The notes: generated by a model from the sequence alone, not told the origin. 18,381 nucleotides of DNA from an uncultured Selenomonadales bacterium (GCA_937916025.1 CALGGX010000304.1:1-18381), one strand, 5' to 3'; counted from the first letter of the stretch, positions 1-8,368 are shown. Program-made: numbers and translations.

Positions 1-605
1 GGGGGCTCAAGAACGCCGGTCTCGGGATTGCGGGTGCACTGTTCGGGCGTGAATTTGAATGCGCCGTGGCTGGTGCCGATGGCGATCGCGAGGGAATCGC
101 AGCCGGTCTTGCTGACGAACTCGACAACCTCTTCCGGTTTCGTGTAATGTGCTTTGTCGGCATCGACGCTGACATCGTCTTCGACGCCCGCGAGCTGACC
201 GAGTTCTGCCTCAACCATTACGCCATGAGCATGCGCATACTCGACGACTTCTTTCGTTTTCTCGATGTTCTCGGCGAACGGATAATGCGAGCCGTCAAAC
301 ATGACAGAGGTAAAGCCGCCGTCGATGCAGGACTTACAGGTCGCGAAGTCCGGACCGTGATCGAGATGCAGAGCGATAGGAATGTCGTTGACTTCGAGTG
401 CCGCCTTGACGAGGTGGACGAGATACTGATGGTTGGCGTATTTGCGAGCACCGGCAGAGCACTGGAGAATGACGGGCGAGTTGAGCTCGGCAGCCGCGCT
501 CGTAATCCCCTGGACGATTTCCATGTTGTTGACGTTGAATGCGCCGATTGCGAAACCGCCTTCGTGAGCCTTCTTAAACATCGCTTTGGTCGTAATCAAT
601 GGCAT
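1..605 (-). CDS. fba: Class II fructose-bisphosphate aldolase (partial, 5' end only)
   Basis: Cytosolic zinc-dependent aldolase that interconverts fructose-1,6-bisphosphate with dihydroxyacetone phosphate and glyceraldehyde-3-phosphate in glycolysis and gluconeogenesis. About 201 codons are present and the gene runs off the left edge, so the C-terminal third is missing. The start reads MPLITTKAMFKKA, followed by GAFNVNNMEI, SAGARKYAN, the zinc and catalytic segment HLDHGPDF, FDGSHYPFAEN and VEAELGQLAG, all in the family order. The ATG at 603-605 is preceded by a strong GGGAGGT (613-619, minus strand) at 7 bases. The gene has its own promoter and stands divergent from nagZ, so it is probably transcribed alone or as the first gene of its unit. 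Family assignment is very secure. Substrate is inferred from the close match to Firmicute FBA rather than tagatose-bisphosphate aldolase. Confidence 0.95.
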   Translation of the reverse strand, partial: MPLITTKAMFKKAHEGGFAIGAFNVNNMEIVQGITSAAAELNSPVILQCSAGARKYANHQYLVHLVKAALEVNDIPIALHLDHGPDFATCKSCIDGGFTSVMFDGSHYPFAENIEKTKEVVEYAHAHGVMVEAELGQLAGVEDDVSVDADKAHYTKPEEVVEFVSKTGCDSLAIAIGTSHGAFKFTPEQCTRNPETGVLEP

Positions 606-683
606 ATACATTACCTCCCAAAATATATTTAAACAAAACAACCCCCGGAAGCCTTTCGACTCCCTTGAAAAACTTACGCTGTT

Positions 684-713
684 ATTCTATCACAGCTTAA
701 ACTCAAAATGCAA
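684..713 (-). promoter_or_regulatory. Promoter for fba (extended -10)
   Basis: On the minus strand, TTGCAT (708-713) and TAGAAT (684-689) are 18 bases apart. TGA directly before the -10 gives an extended -10 (TGn). The -35 is weak (3 of 6), so the call rests on the -10 and its position about 80 bases before the fba start. Confidence 0.5.
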
Positions 714-732
714 TCGTTTGTTGAAATATTTT

Positions 733-760
733 TTGACAATTTGCCGCCGCATGATATCAT
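733..760 (+). promoter_or_regulatory. Promoter for nagZ and its downstream hydrolase
   Basis: A perfect TTGACA (733-738) is followed after 16 bases by TATCAT (755-760). It ends 32 bases before the nagZ ATG at 793. This is a convincing sigma-70/sigma-A type promoter in the divergent fba-nagZ gap. Confidence 0.65.
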
Positions 761-792
761 TCGTTTCAAAGATTCAATCAGAGGTGAAGGTC

Positions 793-1917
793 ATGAAAAA
801 AATTCCGATAATCGGATTGACGATTTTAATGATGTTGACGATGTTGTTTTCGTTCGGTTGCGGAGATGAAAGCGAAGCGGTCGCGCCGCCGACTCATGAT
901 CCGATCGGCGAGATCATCAAAACCATGACTCTGACAGAAAAAATCGGGCAGATGGTGATGATCGGAGTGCAGGGAACCGCGCTCGACGAAGATTCCATTT
1001 ACATGCTTCGGCAATTCCATTTCGGCGGCGTGATTTTCTTCCAACGCAATCTCGAGTCGATAGAGCAGACGAAGAGATTCATCAACCACATTCAACGCCG
1101 CGCGGACGAAAAGGTGCCGATGTTCTTTGCAATCGATGAAGAGGGCGGTTCGGTCTCGCGGCTCGGACATTTGATCGGAAGCGCGCCTTCGGAGCAGGAG
1201 ATCGGGCTGAGTGAAGAGCCGCAATCCGCTCGACATTGGGCATTGGAGACGGCAAAATCTTTGCAATCGATCGGATTTAACGTGAACTTCGCGCCGGTTG
1301 CCGATGTCGGAAAAGATCCGCGCGACTTCAGCGGTGATCCGAAGATCGCTGCGGAGTTTGTCAACAATGCGGCGCAAGGTTACGAAGACGGCGGCGTGAT
1401 TTATTGCCTGAAACATTTCCCCGGCATCGGGCGCGGCATCATCGACTCGCACGACGAAATTTCGGCGATTGACGTGCCGTTTGAGGAGTTGCGGAAGGTT
1501 GATCTCATGCCGTTTCAAAAAATCATCGACACGCATCCGCATGATCGATTCATGATCATGGCGACGCACATCGTGTTTCCGGCGATTGATCCCGACAATT
1601 CCGCAAGCATGTCTTACGATGTGTTGACGGGCTTGTTGCGAGAACGGCTCGGTTTTGACGGCATTATCATCACGGACGATCTCGAAATGGGTGCGGCGGC
1701 GAACAACAACACGTTCAGAAAGATGGGCGTGAAGGCAATCAAGGCGGGAGCCGATATCGCGCTGGTCTGTCATGAATACTCGCATGAACAGGACGTTTAT
1801 CTCGGATTGTTGGATGCGGTGGAGCACGGCGAAATTTCAGAAGAGCGGATTGATGAATCGGTGCGGAGAATTCTCCGCGCGAAGCTCAACAATCTCGCCG
1901 TCAACGGGGCGCAATGA
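793..1917 (+). CDS. nagZ: Beta-N-acetylhexosaminidase, glycoside hydrolase family 3 (NagZ type), probable lipoprotein
   Basis: 374 residues. GH3 N-acetyl-glucosaminidases of the NagZ type remove GlcNAc from muropeptides in peptidoglycan recycling. The N-terminus has a basic start, a hydrophobic stretch (about residues 4-22) and then FSFGCGDES, a weak lipobox, so a membrane-anchored extracytoplasmic enzyme is likely. The open frame extends upstream, but the ATG at 793 with GAGGTGAAGG just before it starts at the signal peptide. The GH3 core is clear: IDEEGG around residues 114-119, KHFPG at 207-211, the NagZ Asp-x-His acid/base pair DSH at 218-220, and the nucleophile motif TDDLEM with Asp295. 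The Asp-x-His pair separates it from beta-glucosidases of the same family. It ends one base before the next ATG, so the two genes are probably translationally coupled. Lipidation is the least certain point because residues -4 to -1 (FSFG) are not a canonical lipobox. Confidence 0.9.
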   Translation: MKKIPIIGLTILMMLTMLFSFGCGDESEAVAPPTHDPIGEIIKTMTLTEKIGQMVMIGVQGTALDEDSIYMLRQFHFGGVIFFQRNLESIEQTKRFINHIQRRADEKVPMFFAIDEEGGSVSRLGHLIGSAPSEQEIGLSEEPQSARHWALETAKSLQSIGFNVNFAPVADVGKDPRDFSGDPKIAAEFVNNAAQGYEDGGVIYCLKHFPGIGRGIIDSHDEISAIDVPFEELRKVDLMPFQKIIDTHPHDRFMIMATHIVFPAIDPDNSASMSYDVLTGLLRERLGFDGIIITDDLEMGAAANNNTFRKMGVKAIKAGADIALVCHEYSHEQDVYLGLLDAVEHGEISEERIDESVRRILRAKLNNLAVNGAQ

Positions 1918-1918
1918 C

Positions 1919-2674
1919 ATGAGAGTTTCGTTATTGCAATTCAGATCGGAACTCGGAGCGGTTGAGGAGAATTTCAAACGCGCCGCGCGGCTGATTGATC
2001 GATCTTTGATTGAAAAGCCGGACGTGATCGTTCTGCCGGAATTGTGGTCGACGGGCTTTTATCCGAAGCCGCTCGAGGCATTTGCCGATTCGGAGGGGCA
2101 ACGAACGCGCGAATTTTTTTCGACTGCCGCGCGGAATAATCATGTCAACATAGTCGGCGGCACGGTGCTCGTCCGCGACGGAGATCGATTTTTCAATCGA
2201 AATTACGTCTTCGATCGGAACGGCGAATGCATTGCCCTGTACGACAAAATTCATCTGTTTTCGATGTCGAAAGAGAACGAAGTCTTCACTGCAGGAAACT
2301 CGCTCGTGCATTTCGACATTGACGGCGTGAAATGCTCGGTGATCGTCTGCTACGATTTGCGATTTCCGGAAACGGCTCGGCGATTGGCACTCGACGGCGC
2401 GGAGTTGCTTTTCATTCCGGCGGCGTGGCCGTTGCGGCGGCTCGAGCACTGGCGGATATTGACTCGGGCGCGCGCAATTGAAAATCAATTTTTCATTGCG
2501 GCAGTCAACGGCGCGGGGCATTCGATGCTGATCAATCCGTGGGGCGAAGTGTTGATCGAAGGCGATTCCGATGAAACCGTGTTGACTTCGGCAATCGATC
2601 TCGACGCAAGAAAAAAGATCGGCGAGACAATGAATGTTTTCGCCGATCGACATGCCTTGATCGATCGCATTTGA
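1919..2674 (+). CDS. Nitrilase-superfamily carbon-nitrogen hydrolase (omega-amidase/YafV-like)
   Basis: 251 residues, no signal peptide, so cytosolic. The nitrilase-superfamily triad is intact: Glu41 in LPELWSTGFY, Lys110 in YDKIHLF, and nucleophile Cys144 in VCYDLRFPE. Length and motif context fit the omega-amidase (YafV/Nit2) branch, which hydrolyses 2-oxoglutaramate and related amides. Nit1-type deaminated-glutathione amidase and other small amidases are alternatives, so the substrate is inferred. The ATG at 1919 is one base after the nagZ stop and no strong Shine-Dalgarno stands before it, which suggests coupling to nagZ translation. The gene converges on the LtaS-like gene with 12 bases between stop codons and no clear hairpin. 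Confidence 0.85.
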   Translation: MRVSLLQFRSELGAVEENFKRAARLIDRSLIEKPDVIVLPELWSTGFYPKPLEAFADSEGQRTREFFSTAARNNHVNIVGGTVLVRDGDRFFNRNYVFDRNGECIALYDKIHLFSMSKENEVFTAGNSLVHFDIDGVKCSVIVCYDLRFPETARRLALDGAELLFIPAAWPLRRLEHWRILTRARAIENQFFIAAVNGAGHSMLINPWGEVLIEGDSDETVLTSAIDLDARKKIGETMNVFADRHALIDRI

Positions 2675-2686
2675 GATCAATCGCGT

Positions 2687-4690
2687 TTAATTTTCGGAAC
2701 CGTTTGTTTCAATGAGCGAAGTGCCGTTGTTGAGCAACCACCATGACAACGTGCGCATCATCGACACGACGTATTTCGCATTCGTCTTTTCCGTCGACAA
2801 ATTTACTTGAGTCAATTCCTTAGACGCCAGATGCGGCAACAATTCAACCGTATCGGCGTCTATTTTTCCGATTGTCGAGTCGCTGATATAAACTTCGCGA
2901 CTGAATCCCGCGCCGTTGCTTTTATTCAGCGGCGGCGCAATCGAATGATACGTAAAATCCTTCGGCGCGATCAATTCAATCAGCGTCGGCACGATCGAAG
3001 TGTGACCGCCGACCGCATCTTCCGGCAATATATTTTTCGTAACTCCGTTGCCGTATAATACGAACGGCACGCTGTAATGCTCGAACAACGTCGGGCGCGT
3101 CGACGGATCCGTTCGCACCGCATGATCGCCCGTGAGTACAAACAAACTGCTCGGGAATTTCACGCTGACGTTTTTGATGAATTGCGTTGCCGCCAAATCC
3201 ATATACCAATAATGCCCGAGCTCCACCGCCAAATTTTGCGCGTCGTCGACATACGGATATTTCATCATTTCCTCGCGCACTCGCGTCGTGTTGTAGCCTT
3301 CGGCAGTCAAATTCAGATTGTACGGCGGATGATTGGTCGTCGTCATGATCAAATGCACCGTCGGCTTTTCGTTTGCGAGATGATCTTCAAGCGCATTGAA
3401 GAGATTTTTATCCGTCGTACCCCATGCATTTTGTTTCGGCGCATGAAAATCCGGATAGCCGTAGAAATTGTCAAACCCCTGCGCGAGCGCGAGCTTGTTG
3501 ATGTTATCCCACGAAGGCACGCCGCCGTACCAAAAATCGACTTGATATCCCAAACGCTTGAAAGGCTCCGCCATCGAAGTCGGATAAACCTCGGTGTAAG
3601 TGCGCGGTTGGTAATTCACTCGAATGTTGACGTCCGACAAGCCGGTTACCAAGCCCGTGATCGCCATCGAAGTGAAATCGCCGTTCGGCAAAAAGTTTCG
3701 GCTGTAGTAGCATTTTTCTTCCGAGATCAGCGACTTCAATCCGTCCGCAATGTGCAGATCGTCATACTTGCCGAGCAGAGGCCACTGCATCCAATTCTCG
3801 CCGAGAATGATGAAAATGTGTTGCGGCTTGTCGATTGAATTTCCGCCGGTCTTGCGCTCGAGATACGGCACGAGATTTTTCTCATCGAGCTCGGAATGCC
3901 CGGCAATATCTTTCGCATACGACATGATGTTTTGTTTGTCGACGCCGGAAATATCTCCGATCTGCATTCGCTTCTCAATTGCATGCGCCCGATACAACGC
4001 CTGCACGTCGTCAAGAATGCACTCGTTTAAGAAGTAATCGCTCGTCACGCCGGCATTTTCCCAATTGATTCCTCCGGCGTAATTCAACGAACCGCCGAAG
4101 CGAATGAACAGCCCGATCATTCCGATTGCAAAGAACATTCCTACCGTGAAGCCGATCTGTTTGCCCTTGGTCGGCAATGTCGGGAGCGGCGATGTTTTCA
4201 ACAGCAGGATTCGGCTCAAAATCGCAACGCATATGACCGTCAAAATGATCGCGAGCAGAAATCGCCAGATGAAGCCGTAACTCTCGATGAATGTCAAAAA
4301 CAATGCGCCGATGTCATCGTGCAGCCCGTGGATCACTTCCATGCCGAATGTCGATTGAAATTCTTTGTAATACGGAAAGCGCGCTTGAAACAGTATCGAC
4401 AATATAAACGAAGCGAGCACACCGATTGCAAGGCGAACTTTCGAGCCGAGTCCGATGATCGTTGCAAACAGGAATGAGAACAGCGTAAAAATGCCCGCTG
4501 TCTTCAGACTTAATCGCAAGCCCGTCCAAAGCGCGGAAGCAATTTCCGAAGTCGGAGTTTCCGGCGTCATGTAAGACGACGACATCATCGCGATGAAAAT
4601 CAATCGATACACTTCAATCAGCAACAGCAGGAAGAGGAACAATCGGACATCGCGTTGCAAGCCGTCAAAAAATCTCTTCAAATAATTCAC
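2687..4690 (-). CDS. LtaS-like phosphoglycerol transferase (sulfatase/alkaline-phosphatase superfamily)
   Basis: 667 residues, close to the size of lipoteichoic acid synthases. About five transmembrane segments fill the first ~205 residues, followed by an extracytoplasmic sulfatase-fold domain from about 285. Metal and catalytic residues of the LtaS family are recognisable: Glu298 in ILGENW, nucleophile Thr340 in GDFTSMA, His454 in TTNHPPY, and Asp522-His523 in LTGDHAVRT. Enzymes of this family move glycerol-phosphate from phosphatidylglycerol to a growing polymer (LtaS) or to glycans (OpgB). In a diderm, LPS-bearing context the acceptor is not obvious. It may be LPS, a capsule or a periplasmic glycan. 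GTG start at 4690, one base after the upstream acyltransferase stop, with GAGGAAA nearby. It is the last gene of the envelope operon. Family is secure and acceptor unknown. Confidence 0.88.
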   Translation of the reverse strand: MNYLKRFFDGLQRDVRLFLFLLLLIEVYRLIFIAMMSSSYMTPETPTSEIASALWTGLRLSLKTAGIFTLFSFLFATIIGLGSKVRLAIGVLASFILSILFQARFPYYKEFQSTFGMEVIHGLHDDIGALFLTFIESYGFIWRFLLAIILTVICVAILSRILLLKTSPLPTLPTKGKQIGFTVGMFFAIGMIGLFIRFGGSLNYAGGINWENAGVTSDYFLNECILDDVQALYRAHAIEKRMQIGDISGVDKQNIMSYAKDIAGHSELDEKNLVPYLERKTGGNSIDKPQHIFIILGENWMQWPLLGKYDDLHIADGLKSLISEEKCYYSRNFLPNGDFTSMAITGLVTGLSDVNIRVNYQPRTYTEVYPTSMAEPFKRLGYQVDFWYGGVPSWDNINKLALAQGFDNFYGYPDFHAPKQNAWGTTDKNLFNALEDHLANEKPTVHLIMTTTNHPPYNLNLTAEGYNTTRVREEMMKYPYVDDAQNLAVELGHYWYMDLAATQFIKNVSVKFPSSLFVLTGDHAVRTDPSTRPTLFEHYSVPFVLYGNGVTKNILPEDAVGGHTSIVPTLIELIAPKDFTYHSIAPPLNKSNGAGFSREVYISDSTIGKIDADTVELLPHLASKELTQVNLSTEKTNAKYVVSMMRTLSWWLLNNGTSLIETNGSEN

Positions 4691-4691
4691 G

Positions 4692-5819
4692 TCAATGTTT
4701 CCTCACTACCCTGAACAAAATTTTTCCGACGCCGGGCACTCTGCTCAATGCCGCCGTCAACAAATACGATCCGAAAAAAATCAACAGCGTCCAAACCGTC
4801 GTGCGAATGCCTCGACTTGCAATCGAGTCGAATAAATTGAATTGCAGGAACAGGCATAAGAGCGGAACGTGGACGAGGTAAATGCCGAAGGAATATCGCG
4901 ATAAGCCGACCGTCAATCGATTGACGTGAGTTGCGCGTTTCAAGAGCAGGAACGAGCCGATTGCGGCGGGCGGCAACAGACAGAAATTATTCCAGATCAA
5001 AAACAATTGCCCGCGATGAAAGAAGTCGAGCTGAACGAGTGCCATGGCATAAGTCAAGGCGATTGTCATTGCGAGCAACCCGAGCCGAATCGCCTTTCGC
5101 TCGGTCAGCGCGTCGAGTTGCGGCTCGAAACGTCGGAGCATGTAACCGAGAATGACGTAAGTGCCGAACATGCCGCCGGAGAAATTCACGTCGATCCAAG
5201 GAAACAATTCCCGCTCGGTAAAAAAATTCGCCGTCGGCACGATGAAGTAATACACGTAAGCAACCGCCGTCAACAGAAACAATTCGCGATCGGAAACGAG
5301 CTTCAGCGTCCTCGAAACGACCGGAATGAAGAGATAAATGCCGAGGATCACGCCGACATACCATGAATGAACGAAATCGACGCCCTTGACAAAAATCATG
5401 TTGCTTACAAGCGTTTCGAGGCGGAGCGGTTGCGCGTTGGCGACGAACTCCGCTTCCGGCGGGATCACTTCTCGGAATGAATTGAAGTCGAGCACCGCGA
5501 GGAGCACGTTGTAGACGATGATCCAGACTTCCCACGTAACGAACATCGACAAAAAGTTTCGGCGATAGAATTTCATTGCCGACTGTTGATCGAAGTCGCG
5601 CGCGAGAGGCAAGTATCCGCTCAAAAAGAAAAACATCGGGATGCTCAGCCGATTCAGCTCGAACAGAAAAGTGAGCAGGTGCTGTTTGAAAAGCGGCAGA
5701 CCGTTAAAAAACTCGACGTTGTGAAAGGCATAGATCGTTTCCATTATATGCTCGAAAGGAACGCAAAAAATGGAAACCGCGCGGATTAAGTCGAGTCCTT
5801 CGATGCGTTTGTCTGAAAT
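4692..5819 (-). CDS. Acyltransferase family 3 (OafA-like) membrane O-acyltransferase, probable ATT start
   Basis: Multi-pass membrane protein, 375 residues from the proposed start, with about ten hydrophobic segments. RLSIPMFFFLSGYL is the classic acyltransferase-3 second-helix motif. The first ATG in frame (5744) would remove the family N-terminus. Reading upstream in the same frame gives GLDLIRAVSIFCVPFEH, which carries the conserved catalytic His (His24) of the family. Between the upstream gene and 5744 this frame has no ATG, GTG or TTG. The best candidate is ATT at 5817-5819, 11 bases after AAAAGGAG (5831-5838, minus strand). Such enzymes O-acylate LPS O-antigen, peptidoglycan or exopolysaccharide. 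The operon favours LPS or another surface glycan, but the acceptor is unknown. A sequencing error that removed a normal start is possible. Confidence 0.85.
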   Translation of the reverse strand: MSDKRIEGLDLIRAVSIFCVPFEHIMETIYAFHNVEFFNGLPLFKQHLLTFLFELNRLSIPMFFFLSGYLPLARDFDQQSAMKFYRRNFLSMFVTWEVWIIVYNVLLAVLDFNSFREVIPPEAEFVANAQPLRLETLVSNMIFVKGVDFVHSWYVGVILGIYLFIPVVSRTLKLVSDRELFLLTAVAYVYYFIVPTANFFTERELFPWIDVNFSGGMFGTYVILGYMLRRFEPQLDALTERKAIRLGLLAMTIALTYAMALVQLDFFHRGQLFLIWNNFCLLPPAAIGSFLLLKRATHVNRLTVGLSRYSFGIYLVHVPLLCLFLQFNLFDSIASRGIRTTVWTLLIFFGSYLLTAALSRVPGVGKILFRVVRKH

Positions 5820-5830
5820 ATCGTCCGACG

Positions 5831-5838
5831 CTCCTTTT
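5831..5838 (-). promoter_or_regulatory. Ribosome binding site placing the acyltransferase start upstream of its first ATG
   Basis: AAAAGGAG on the minus strand overlaps nothing but the tail gap after the GT9 stop (5840-5842). It lies about 87 bases before the in-frame ATG at 5744, too far to serve it, but 11 bases before an in-frame ATT. This supports the long N-terminus of the acyltransferase. Confidence 0.6.
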
Positions 5839-5839
5839 T

Positions 5840-6868
5840 TTATTTCATCGACAGAATTCTGCGCTCGACCTGCTTGACGGTCAGTCGTTCAAGACAATCG
5901 TCGCCTTTCGGACATGAACGTTTCCAACAGAATTTGCACGTCCGATCGACTTCAAGCGCGTTGTCGAGCTGATCGTAAGGACCGTTTCGATTGGCGTCCG
6001 TCGGTCCCATCAACATCACCGTCCGAACGCCGAGCCCCGCCGCCAGATGTACCGGTCCGGTATCTCCGCCGACTACCAAGCGCGCGTTTTTGATGATATG
6101 CGTCAACTGCTTCCAATTCGTCTTGCCGATTAAATTGATCGGAGGAATGTTGGCGAGTTTCGTGATCTGTTGCGCGCGCTGATCATCGACGATGCCGCTT
6201 CCGATCATGATCGGGATCACGTTCAGTTCGTAAAACCAATCGGCGAGTTCGGCGAAATGCTCAACCGGCCAGCGTTTATTCGGCCAATTCGCGCCGATCG
6301 CGAGCAGAATAAACGGGTTTTCAAAACGCGCGCCCTCGTGCACGACGATCGCCTCTGCCTTCTTTGCTTCGTCTTTTGGCACTTCGAGCGGAAAAACGAC
6401 CTTGTCGACGCGACAACCGATCGCCCGCGCCGTGTCGAGATATCGCTCGACGATATGCCCGCGCGCGTTTTTGCCGACGACCGGCTTGCTGACTTTATCC
6501 GACATCTCGCGCATGTTGCACATTCCGAGTTTGATGTTCGAGCGCGCGAAAAATGCGATCGCCGCCGATTTAAACAGCCCCTGCAGATCGAGAACCGCGT
6601 CGTACTGTTCGGATTGAATTTCGCGGCGAAACGGAAAAAATCTCCGCGCAAAGCCGCGAAACGATTTAAATTCCTTCTTCTGAAACAAAATGATCTTGTC
6701 GACGTACGGATTCATCGACAAGAGATCAAATGACGGCGGCTCGACCACCCACGTCAATTTCGCGTCGGGGAAGGTCTCTTTGATTGCGTAAGAGACCGGC
6801 AACGCGTGAATGACATCGCCGATTGCGCTCAATTTGACAATCAAAATATTTTTGAGCTCACGCTCCAA
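5840..6868 (-). CDS. Glycosyltransferase family 9, LPS heptosyltransferase (WaaC/WaaF type)
   Basis: 342 residues, cytosolic face of the inner membrane. It transfers L-glycero-D-manno-heptose from ADP-heptose to the LPS inner core. The start KNILIVKLSAIGDVIHALP holds the GT9 Asp (Asp18). The nucleotide-binding loop GGDTGPVHLAAG (Asp269) follows, with GPTDANRNGP nearby. The C-terminus has a cysteine cluster CKFCWKRSCPKGDDC seen in many heptosyltransferase II-like proteins. The VIHALP start resembles WaaC, so the heptose position cannot be assigned. TTG start at 6868 with AGGAG about 11 bases upstream. Only three bases separate it from the rfaE2 stop. Neighbouring rfaE1 and rfaE2 supply the donor pathway, which supports the role. 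Confidence 0.9.
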   Translation of the reverse strand: MERELKNILIVKLSAIGDVIHALPVSYAIKETFPDAKLTWVVEPPSFDLLSMNPYVDKIILFQKKEFKSFRGFARRFFPFRREIQSEQYDAVLDLQGLFKSAAIAFFARSNIKLGMCNMREMSDKVSKPVVGKNARGHIVERYLDTARAIGCRVDKVVFPLEVPKDEAKKAEAIVVHEGARFENPFILLAIGANWPNKRWPVEHFAELADWFYELNVIPIMIGSGIVDDQRAQQITKLANIPPINLIGKTNWKQLTHIIKNARLVVGGDTGPVHLAAGLGVRTVMLMGPTDANRNGPYDQLDNALEVDRTCKFCWKRSCPKGDDCLERLTVKQVERRILSMK

Positions 6869-6871
6869 AGA

Positions 6872-7339
6872 TCACTTCGCTCCTCTCAATCGATTGATGA
6901 CGTTCGTCGTCGAGCGTCCCTCGACAAGTTTGACGAATTCCACATGCCCGCCGTATTCTTGCACAATCTTTGCTTCCGGCAATGTCGAAAGAGTGTAATC
7001 GCCGCCCTTGACATAGATATCCGGCTTCACTTCCGCAATCACCGCTTCCGCCGTCCGCTCGCCGAAGATCACGACGTGATCGACCGCGCGGAGTCCGAGC
7101 AGAACTTCCGATCGATCTTCTTCGTCGTTGATCGGACGATCCGCGCCTTTCAACAGCCGAACGCTCGCATCGGAATTGAGTCCGACGATCAAAACATCGC
7201 CGAGCGATTTTGCCGTGTTGAGATATCGGACATGCCCGGCATGCAGAATGTCGAAACAACCGTTCGTAAAGATGATCACCTTGCCGCGCGAACGCAATCG
7301 CTCGCAGAATTCGGCAAGACCTTTCCTTTCAAGCAACAT
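6872..7339 (-). CDS. rfaE2: D-glycero-beta-D-manno-heptose 1-phosphate adenylyltransferase
   Basis: 155 residues, matching the C-terminal half of bifunctional HldE. It adenylylates heptose-1-phosphate with ATP to form ADP-D,D-heptose, the donor precursor for LPS core heptose. The nucleotidyltransferase signature TNGCFDILHAGHVRYL holds the HxGH motif at residues 33-36. VKGGDYTLSTLPE and EGRSTTNVI near the C-terminus are typical of RfaE2. The ATG at 7339 has GGAGG 8 bases upstream and follows the rfaE1 stop by 15 bases. The split kinase/adenylyltransferase arrangement is common outside Enterobacteria. No epimerase (HldD) or phosphatase (GmhB) gene is in view. Confidence 0.95.
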   Translation of the reverse strand: MLLERKGLAEFCERLRSRGKVIIFTNGCFDILHAGHVRYLNTAKSLGDVLIVGLNSDASVRLLKGADRPINDEEDRSEVLLGLRAVDHVVIFGERTAEAVIAEVKPDIYVKGGDYTLSTLPEAKIVQEYGGHVEFVKLVEGRSTTNVINRLRGAK

Positions 7340-7354
7340 TCGCCGCGCCTCCGA

Positions 7355-8344
7355 TCACTTGTTGCCGAGCACGCGCTCGAGTTCCGTGAAACCGACGGTG
7401 CTCGTTCCGAGTTTGCGCACGGCAATTCCTGCCGCAAAATTCGCAATCCGCGCGGCAGTGATCGGATTAAGTTTTCCCGTCAATGCGAGAATGAACGCCG
7501 ACACGCATGTATCGCCCGCGCCCGATACATCAAACACTTCGCTTTTATCCGAAACCGGAATGTGATGCACCGCGCCGCCGCGCTCGAACAAACTCATTCC
7601 GTTTTCGCCGCGCGTGATCAAAACCGCCGAGGCATTTGTTTTTCGCAACAATTCCGCGCCGCCTTCGATCAAGTCACCCATGGTGTTGATCTCATGCCCG
7701 ACGAAGACTTCCAACTCCGTATCGCTCTGCTTGACATAACCTACTCCGCCGAACCTTCCGATATCATATCGCGAGTCGACAATCGACGGGATTTTGTTTT
7801 TGTTGGCATAATTGATCAGCCACTTTTTGACGTTTTCGGTGATCGTGCCCGAACCGTAATCGCTTAAGACAATGCCCTCGACTTGCGGCAGAATTTCATC
7901 GAGTTTTGCGATCAATTGTGTCTCGATCTTCTTTGCGAGCGGCTCTTTGCTCTCGTTGTCGATGCGAACGACCTGTTGACTTACGGTCGCGCGTCCGCCC
8001 GCAATCACCCGCACTTTCGAGATTGTCGGACGACCGGTATCCGTCACGAGCCCCTCGACATGCACTCCGAGATTTTCGAGCAACTCGCGGAGTTTCGCCG
8101 CGTAATTATCTTCGCCGACCACGCCGACCGCAAACACTTCGCCGCCGAGCGTCGCCGTATTCGCCACAACATTCGCCGCGCCGCCCGGCACGATCTTTTC
8201 TCCGACCTGTTGCAGGATCAGCACCGGAGCTTCGCGCGAGATGCGCCCGATCTGCCCTTGCAAATACACGTCCGCAAACATGTCCCCGATTACCAGTATT
8301 TTTTTGCCCTGCATTTTTCTGATTGACGTTGCCAATTTCTGCAA
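7355..8344 (-). CDS. rfaE1: D-glycero-beta-D-manno-heptose-7-phosphate kinase
   Basis: 329 residues, a PfkB/ribokinase-family kinase equivalent to the N-terminal domain of HldE. It phosphorylates heptose-7-phosphate at C1 in ADP-heptose synthesis. KILVIGDMFADVYLQG and the PGGAANVVANTATLGG sugar-binding loop lie at the N-terminus. The PfkB C-terminal signature DVSGAGDTCVSAF has the catalytic base Asp278. The TTG start at 8344 follows AAGAAGGTGA closely. The ATG ten codons later would still keep the fold but has a poorer upstream site. It sits 24 bases after lptD and 15 before rfaE2 in the same operon. Confidence 0.95.
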   Translation of the reverse strand: MQKLATSIRKMQGKKILVIGDMFADVYLQGQIGRISREAPVLILQQVGEKIVPGGAANVVANTATLGGEVFAVGVVGEDNYAAKLRELLENLGVHVEGLVTDTGRPTISKVRVIAGGRATVSQQVVRIDNESKEPLAKKIETQLIAKLDEILPQVEGIVLSDYGSGTITENVKKWLINYANKNKIPSIVDSRYDIGRFGGVGYVKQSDTELEVFVGHEINTMGDLIEGGAELLRKTNASAVLITRGENGMSLFERGGAVHHIPVSDKSEVFDVSGAGDTCVSAFILALTGKLNPITAARIANFAAGIAVRKLGTSTVGFTELERVLGNK

Positions 8345-8368
8345 TACTTCACCTTCTTAAAATTCAAA

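Noticed and set aside
826..1827. An open frame on the minus strand opposite nagZ
   Set aside because: It has no recognisable motif, while the plus strand carries a complete GH3 enzyme with promoter and ribosome site.
2654..2700. A possible terminator hairpin between the convergent hydrolase and LtaS-like genes (TTGATC paired with GATCAA)
   Set aside because: The stem is only six AT-rich pairs with a 12-base loop and no T-run, so it is not convincing.
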